Source: a bacterium
GTDB taxonomy: Bacteria; Patescibacteriota; Minisyncoccia; Phycocordibacterales; UBA10002
Reading direction: 5' to 3'
NCBI GenBank assembly: GCA_030649775.1
Contig: JAUSFR010000088.1
Location: forward strand, 1-7,782
DNA: 7,782 bases
Positions 5,931 through 7,782 of the stretch are shown here, piece by piece (positions within the stretch are counted from its first letter, which is position 1; the number at the start of each line of letters is the position of its first letter). The position numbers and the translations under genes are program-made. The notes under the pieces are model-generated. The model searched no databases and was not told the origin of the DNA. It saw nothing but the letters and a program-made list of their open reading frames with translations.

Positions 5931-6980
5931 ATGACCGAAAACTCGGATGAACAAAAGGGCGTAGACTCGGCACTTGATTTTCTTTTGTCGGCAACAGAGA
6001 GCGCTCCACAAAAAGCGCCTAAAATGGGACGCCGTATTCGTTTATTTTTTGCGCTGTGCGTCTTTTTCATAGCACTTCCGCTGGCGCTTTCTATTTTCTT
6101 GTGGAGAGCGCCCGCGCAGTTTCCTAGCGACTCCCTGATTTCGGTACGTGATGGCGCGACACTACAAGAAGTTTCAACACTTCTTGGCGAGCGTGGGGCG
6201 GTGCGTTCACCGTTCTGGTTTAAGGCGTGGAGCATCCTTCTTGGCGGAAATGGCGGGCTCAAGGCGGGCGACTACTATCTTTCGGGGCCCGTTCCTGTCT
6301 ACACGCTCGCAGAGCGGTTTACCGCGGGTCTTCAAGGTTTGACGGCGGTTACGGTGACCATTCCCGAAGGACTAAGCAATGTGGAGGTCGCGAAGGTCCT
6401 TCTCAAATCGCTCCCACGCTTGAACAAAGAACGATTTCTTAACCTCGCAAAAGCAAAAGAGGGTTACCTCTTTCCCGATACCTATGCGTTTCTCCCGAAC
6501 GAAAAGGAGGAAGATGTTATCGCGGAAATGGAACAAAATTTTCGGAAACGGACCGAGACTCTCGCTCAAGACATCAAGCTGTTTGGGAAACCTTTGCGCG
6601 ATATAGTAACGATGGCCTCGCTCATTGAGGGTGAAGCGAGAACACCCGAAACGCGTCGTCAAATCTCCGGAATTCTTTGGAAACGGCTCGCGCTCGGTAT
6701 GCCCTTACAGGTTGACGCGGTGTTTCCGTATATTCTGGGAAAAAATACCTTTGAAGTGACCACCGACGACCTCAAAGTTGATTCACCGTACAATACGTAT
6801 AAGTACGCTGGACTTCCACCCGGCCCCATCAATAACCCCGGGCTTGATGCGATAACCGCCACGATTACCCCCACGCCAACAAAGTATTTGTACTATCTCT
6901 CCGACAAAGATGGTGTGATGCACTATGCAATAACGCACGAAGAGCATTTGCGGAATAGGGAGAAGTATCTCGGGAAGTGA
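5931..6980 (+). CDS. mltG: Endolytic peptidoglycan transglycosylase MltG (YceG-like)
   Basis: It cleaves nascent peptidoglycan glycan strands and so sets their length, acting outside the cytoplasmic membrane. The 349 residues show a cytosolic N-terminal tail (1-37), a signal-anchor helix (38-58, LFFALCVFFIALPLALSIFLW), a small LysM-like part (67-135) and the YceG catalytic domain. Within that are TVTIPEGLSNVEVAKVL (141-157), EGYLFPDTYAF (177-187), MASLIEGEAR (228-237) with the likely catalytic Glu233, LWKRLALGMPLQVDAVFPY (249-267) and SPYNTYKYAGLPPGPINNPG (285-304). Length and ending are normal for the family. The ATG at 5931 has at best a weak AGTAGG (5917-5922) ahead of it. It lies 48 bases after the membrane-protein gene, with no terminator between; a TTGACC at 5894 has no convincing -10. 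The TGA stop is embedded in a hairpin. Confidence 0.96.
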   Translation: MTENSDEQKGVDSALDFLLSATESAPQKAPKMGRRIRLFFALCVFFIALPLALSIFLWRAPAQFPSDSLISVRDGATLQEVSTLLGERGAVRSPFWFKAWSILLGGNGGLKAGDYYLSGPVPVYTLAERFTAGLQGLTAVTVTIPEGLSNVEVAKVLLKSLPRLNKERFLNLAKAKEGYLFPDTYAFLPNEKEEDVIAEMEQNFRKRTETLAQDIKLFGKPLRDIVTMASLIEGEARTPETRRQISGILWKRLALGMPLQVDAVFPYILGKNTFEVTTDDLKVDSPYNTYKYAGLPPGPINNPGLDAITATITPTPTKYLYYLSDKDGVMHYAITHEEHLRNREKYLGK

Positions 6981-7018
6981 CCCAAAGGGTCATCCCGCGT
7001 TTAATGCTGGACCCAGCA
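6972..7018 (+). repeat. REP-like hairpin cluster at the mltG 3' end
   Basis: TGACCC (6978-6983, including the stop codon) and GGGTCA (6987-6992) form a 6-bp hairpin with an AAA loop, extendable by GGG/CCC past a bulge. Directly after it, TCCCGC (6993-6998) can pair with GCTGGA (7006-7011) with one mismatch, and TGCTG (7005-7009) with CAGCA (7014-7018). The GTCATCCCGCG...GGACCCAG layout resembles the dispersed REP-like hairpins of many bacteria, in decayed form. No T-run follows, so it is not a terminator. Confidence 0.4.
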
Positions 7019-7045
7019 AGTAGAAAGTAGCTGGTAGCTAGCGGA
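7018..7045 (+). repeat. Heptamer repeat tract 8 (unit AAGTAGC)
   Basis: Consecutive 7-base units AAGTAGA, AAGTAGC and TGGTAGC, then a decayed TAGCGGA. The tract abuts the REP-like hairpins in noncoding DNA downstream of mltG. Confidence 0.65.
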
Positions 7046-7066
7046 AGAGGAGGGAAAAATAATCGC

Positions 7067-7078
7067 ACTATTAATAGT
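7067..7078. repeat. 12-bp perfect palindrome
   Basis: ACTATTAATAGT is fully self-complementary. It ends 8 bases before the 40-bp palindrome begins and could be part of the same protein-binding or structural site. Confidence 0.5.
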
Positions 7079-7086
7079 AGTGTCTA

Positions 7087-7126
7087 TTTGTCTCATTTTT
7101 TATCATATGATAAAAAATGAGACAAA
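7087..7126. repeat. 40-bp perfect palindrome
   Basis: Two 20-base arms (centre between 7106 and 7107) are exact reverse complements with no spacer. The left arm is TTTGTCTCATTTTTTATCAT. In RNA either strand would fold into a very long AU-rich hairpin; in DNA it could form a cruciform or bind a dimer. AAATGAGA from the right arm recurs at 7129-7136, 14 bases on, which is twice 7. It lies between the converging ends of mltG and the 89-residue gene. Neither strand has a T-run directly after it, so it is not a standard terminator. Confidence 0.85.
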
Positions 7127-7147
7127 ACAAATGAGATTTTTAAGGGC

Positions 7148-7179
7148 AAAAAAGCGACAGGGGCTTGAATCCCTGTCGC
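7148..7179 (-). terminator. Intrinsic terminator of the 89-residue minus-strand gene
   Basis: GCGACAGGG (7154-7162) pairs perfectly with CCCTGTCGC (7171-7179) around an 8-base loop. Read on the minus strand it is followed by six T's (7153-7148). It begins 17 bases after the stop codon of the gene that ends at 7197, which supports that small gene as real. Confidence 0.9.
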
Positions 7180-7196
7180 AAATGTTACAACTTGTG

Positions 7197-7466
7197 CTAC
7201 TTTGGTTGTGGTGGCCTACACAGGCGTACAAACTCTCCGATAGAATTCAGCTCGGGTATCTCCTTAATAACAGCAGTCGTCGCCCCTGTCGGGCACATCT
7301 TTTTCCTGCCCAGCTCTATGGGAATCTCCCCAAACACCCAAAAATGGTCGTATTGGTCGGGGGTATTCCAACCGTTTTTCTGGAGTGCCTCCACGGCGTG
7401 CGCACGTGACTGAAAAGGGCCAAAGGACTTCTCGATGGGGTTGCCTACGGTGATGATTGTTTGCAT
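7197..7466 (-). CDS. Small hypothetical protein, 89 residues, unknown function
   Basis: I do not recognise a named family. ATG at 7466 is chosen because the upstream in-frame TTG at 7526 coincides with the -35 box of the gene's promoter. The expected transcript start near 7491 leaves a leader of about 25 bases, with only a weak AAGAAAGA as ribosome binding site. The protein is soluble: a strand (MQTIITVGNP, 1-10), GPFQSRAHAVEALQKNGWN (16-34), which reads as a strand-helix pair, DHFWVFGEIPIELG (40-53), and a second half with Cys58, TGATTAVIKEIPELNS (60-75) and RLCRPPQPK. No membrane segment, signal peptide or catalytic motif is evident. It is supported by a strong promoter and a matching intrinsic terminator, forming a complete single-gene unit divergent from mnmA. 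Confidence 0.8.
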   Translation of the reverse strand: MQTIITVGNPIEKSFGPFQSRAHAVEALQKNGWNTPDQYDHFWVFGEIPIELGRKKMCPTGATTAVIKEIPELNSIGEFVRLCRPPQPK

Positions 7467-7478
7467 TTGTGGTCTTTC

Positions 7479-7507
7479 TTGTTGAATTCCGATATTCTTG
7501 ATATCAT
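7479..7507 (+). promoter_or_regulatory. Promoter of mnmA, nearly leaderless
   Basis: A weak -35 TTGTTG (7479-7484), a 17-base spacer and -10 TATCAT (7502-7507), preceded by TGA so that it is an extended -10. The start would be near 7514, only about 6 bases before the mnmA ATG, leaving no room for a Shine-Dalgarno. Confidence 0.55.
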
Positions 7508-7526
7508 GCCGTCTACGATATGTCAA
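7498..7526 (-). promoter_or_regulatory. Promoter of the 89-residue gene, interlocked with the mnmA promoter
   Basis: On the minus strand a consensus -35 TTGACA (7521-7526), a 17-base spacer and -10 TATCAA (7498-7503), preceded by TGA (extended -10). The -35 lies within codons 1-3 of mnmA, and the -10 overlaps the opposite-strand mnmA -10 across the palindrome TGATATCA (7499-7506). Confidence 0.65.
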
Positions 7527-7782
7527 CCTTAGGTAAAAAAGTATTTGTGGGCCTCTCGGGGGGAGTGGATAGCTCTGTTTCAGCGCTGTTACTCAAAAAA
7601 GCGGGCTATGAGGTGACCGGTGTTTTTATTCGGGTTTGGCAACCTGACTTTTGGCAGTGTTCCTGGAAAGACGACCGATTGCACGCGATCCCAAAATGCG
7701 CGAGCCTAGCCATTCCCATCATAGAACTAGACCAGGAAAACGAGTACAACAAAGAGGACGAGGACTCTATGCTTCGGGAATA
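7520..7782 (+). CDS. mnmA: tRNA-specific 2-thiouridylase MnmA, N-terminal part (cut by window end)
   Basis: MnmA uses ATP to activate U34 of tRNAs for Lys, Glu and Gln and replaces the 2-oxygen with sulfur. Only the first 87 residues are in the window. They begin MSTLGKKVFVGLSGGVDSSV, with the PP-loop SGGVDSS (13-19) that binds ATP pyrophosphate. Then come the strand GYEVTGVFIRVWQPDF (29-44), Cys47, and a helix with Cys60 in the place of the family's DAxxVCxxLGIP segment; here it reads HAIPKCASLAIP and is divergent. The catalytic cysteines and tRNA-binding domains lie beyond the edge. ATG 7520 is the first possible start in this frame and aligns with the family N-terminus. It is divergent from the 89-residue gene, with interlocked promoters. 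Confidence 0.9.
   Translation, partial: MSTLGKKVFVGLSGGVDSSVSALLLKKAGYEVTGVFIRVWQPDFWQCSWKDDRLHAIPKCASLAIPIIELDQENEYNKEDEDSMLRE

Noticed and set aside
7080..7409. 109-codon open frame on the plus strand
   Set aside because: It begins at the edge of the 40-bp palindrome and runs through the minus-strand terminator, opposite the 89-residue gene, which has a better promoter, terminator and composition.

Overview
The window looks like a piece of a Patescibacteria (CPR) genome, most likely Parcubacteria-like. Reasons: a LeuRS with CPR-style signatures, an MltG ending typical of that group, an MnmA-type start, a stand-alone sigma region 4 protein with winged-helix C-terminal domains, and a two-helix membrane protein whose C-terminal signature I associate with CPR type IV secretion-like loci. 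The taxonomic call is inference from protein character, not a search. UGA is read as stop: mltG ends in TGA exactly where the family ends, which argues against the code-25 lineages. Clear Shine-Dalgarno sites are nearly absent.

Layout, left to right: a small unknown protein on the minus strand (39-269), with its own promoter and ribosome binding site; divergent leuS on the plus strand (386-2986); an intergenic stretch with an extended -10 promoter and a long imperfect hairpin that may be a small RNA (about 2979-3096); a sigma region 4/HARE-HTH-like transcription factor (3198-4265) behind a TTGACA promoter and followed by a clean intrinsic terminator; an extended -10 promoter and a repeat-built hairpin in the leader of a 487-residue membrane protein (4419-5882); mltG (5931-6980), 48 bases downstream and possibly cotranscribed; a 216-base intergenic region packed with hairpins, heptamer repeats and a 40-bp perfect palindrome; an 89-residue unknown protein on the minus strand (7197-7466) with promoter and terminator; and the first 87 codons of mnmA (7520 to the window end), divergent from it.

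The known functions are housekeeping: tRNA leucylation, tRNA 2-thiouridine formation and peptidoglycan processing. The sigma-like protein and the membrane protein are of unknown role. I saw no phage genes, transposase, CRISPR array, tRNA or rRNA.

The most unusual signal is a set of degenerate tandem repeats that share a period of exactly 7 bases but differ in unit sequence. Five tracts lie inside leuS, at points where the protein has poorly conserved loops or insertions. Two inverted tracts build the leader hairpin before 4419, and one lies downstream of mltG. Other signals worth following are the small-RNA candidate after leuS, the 40-bp palindrome, and the interlocked divergent promoters at the mnmA start, where both -10 elements share one 8-bp palindrome.
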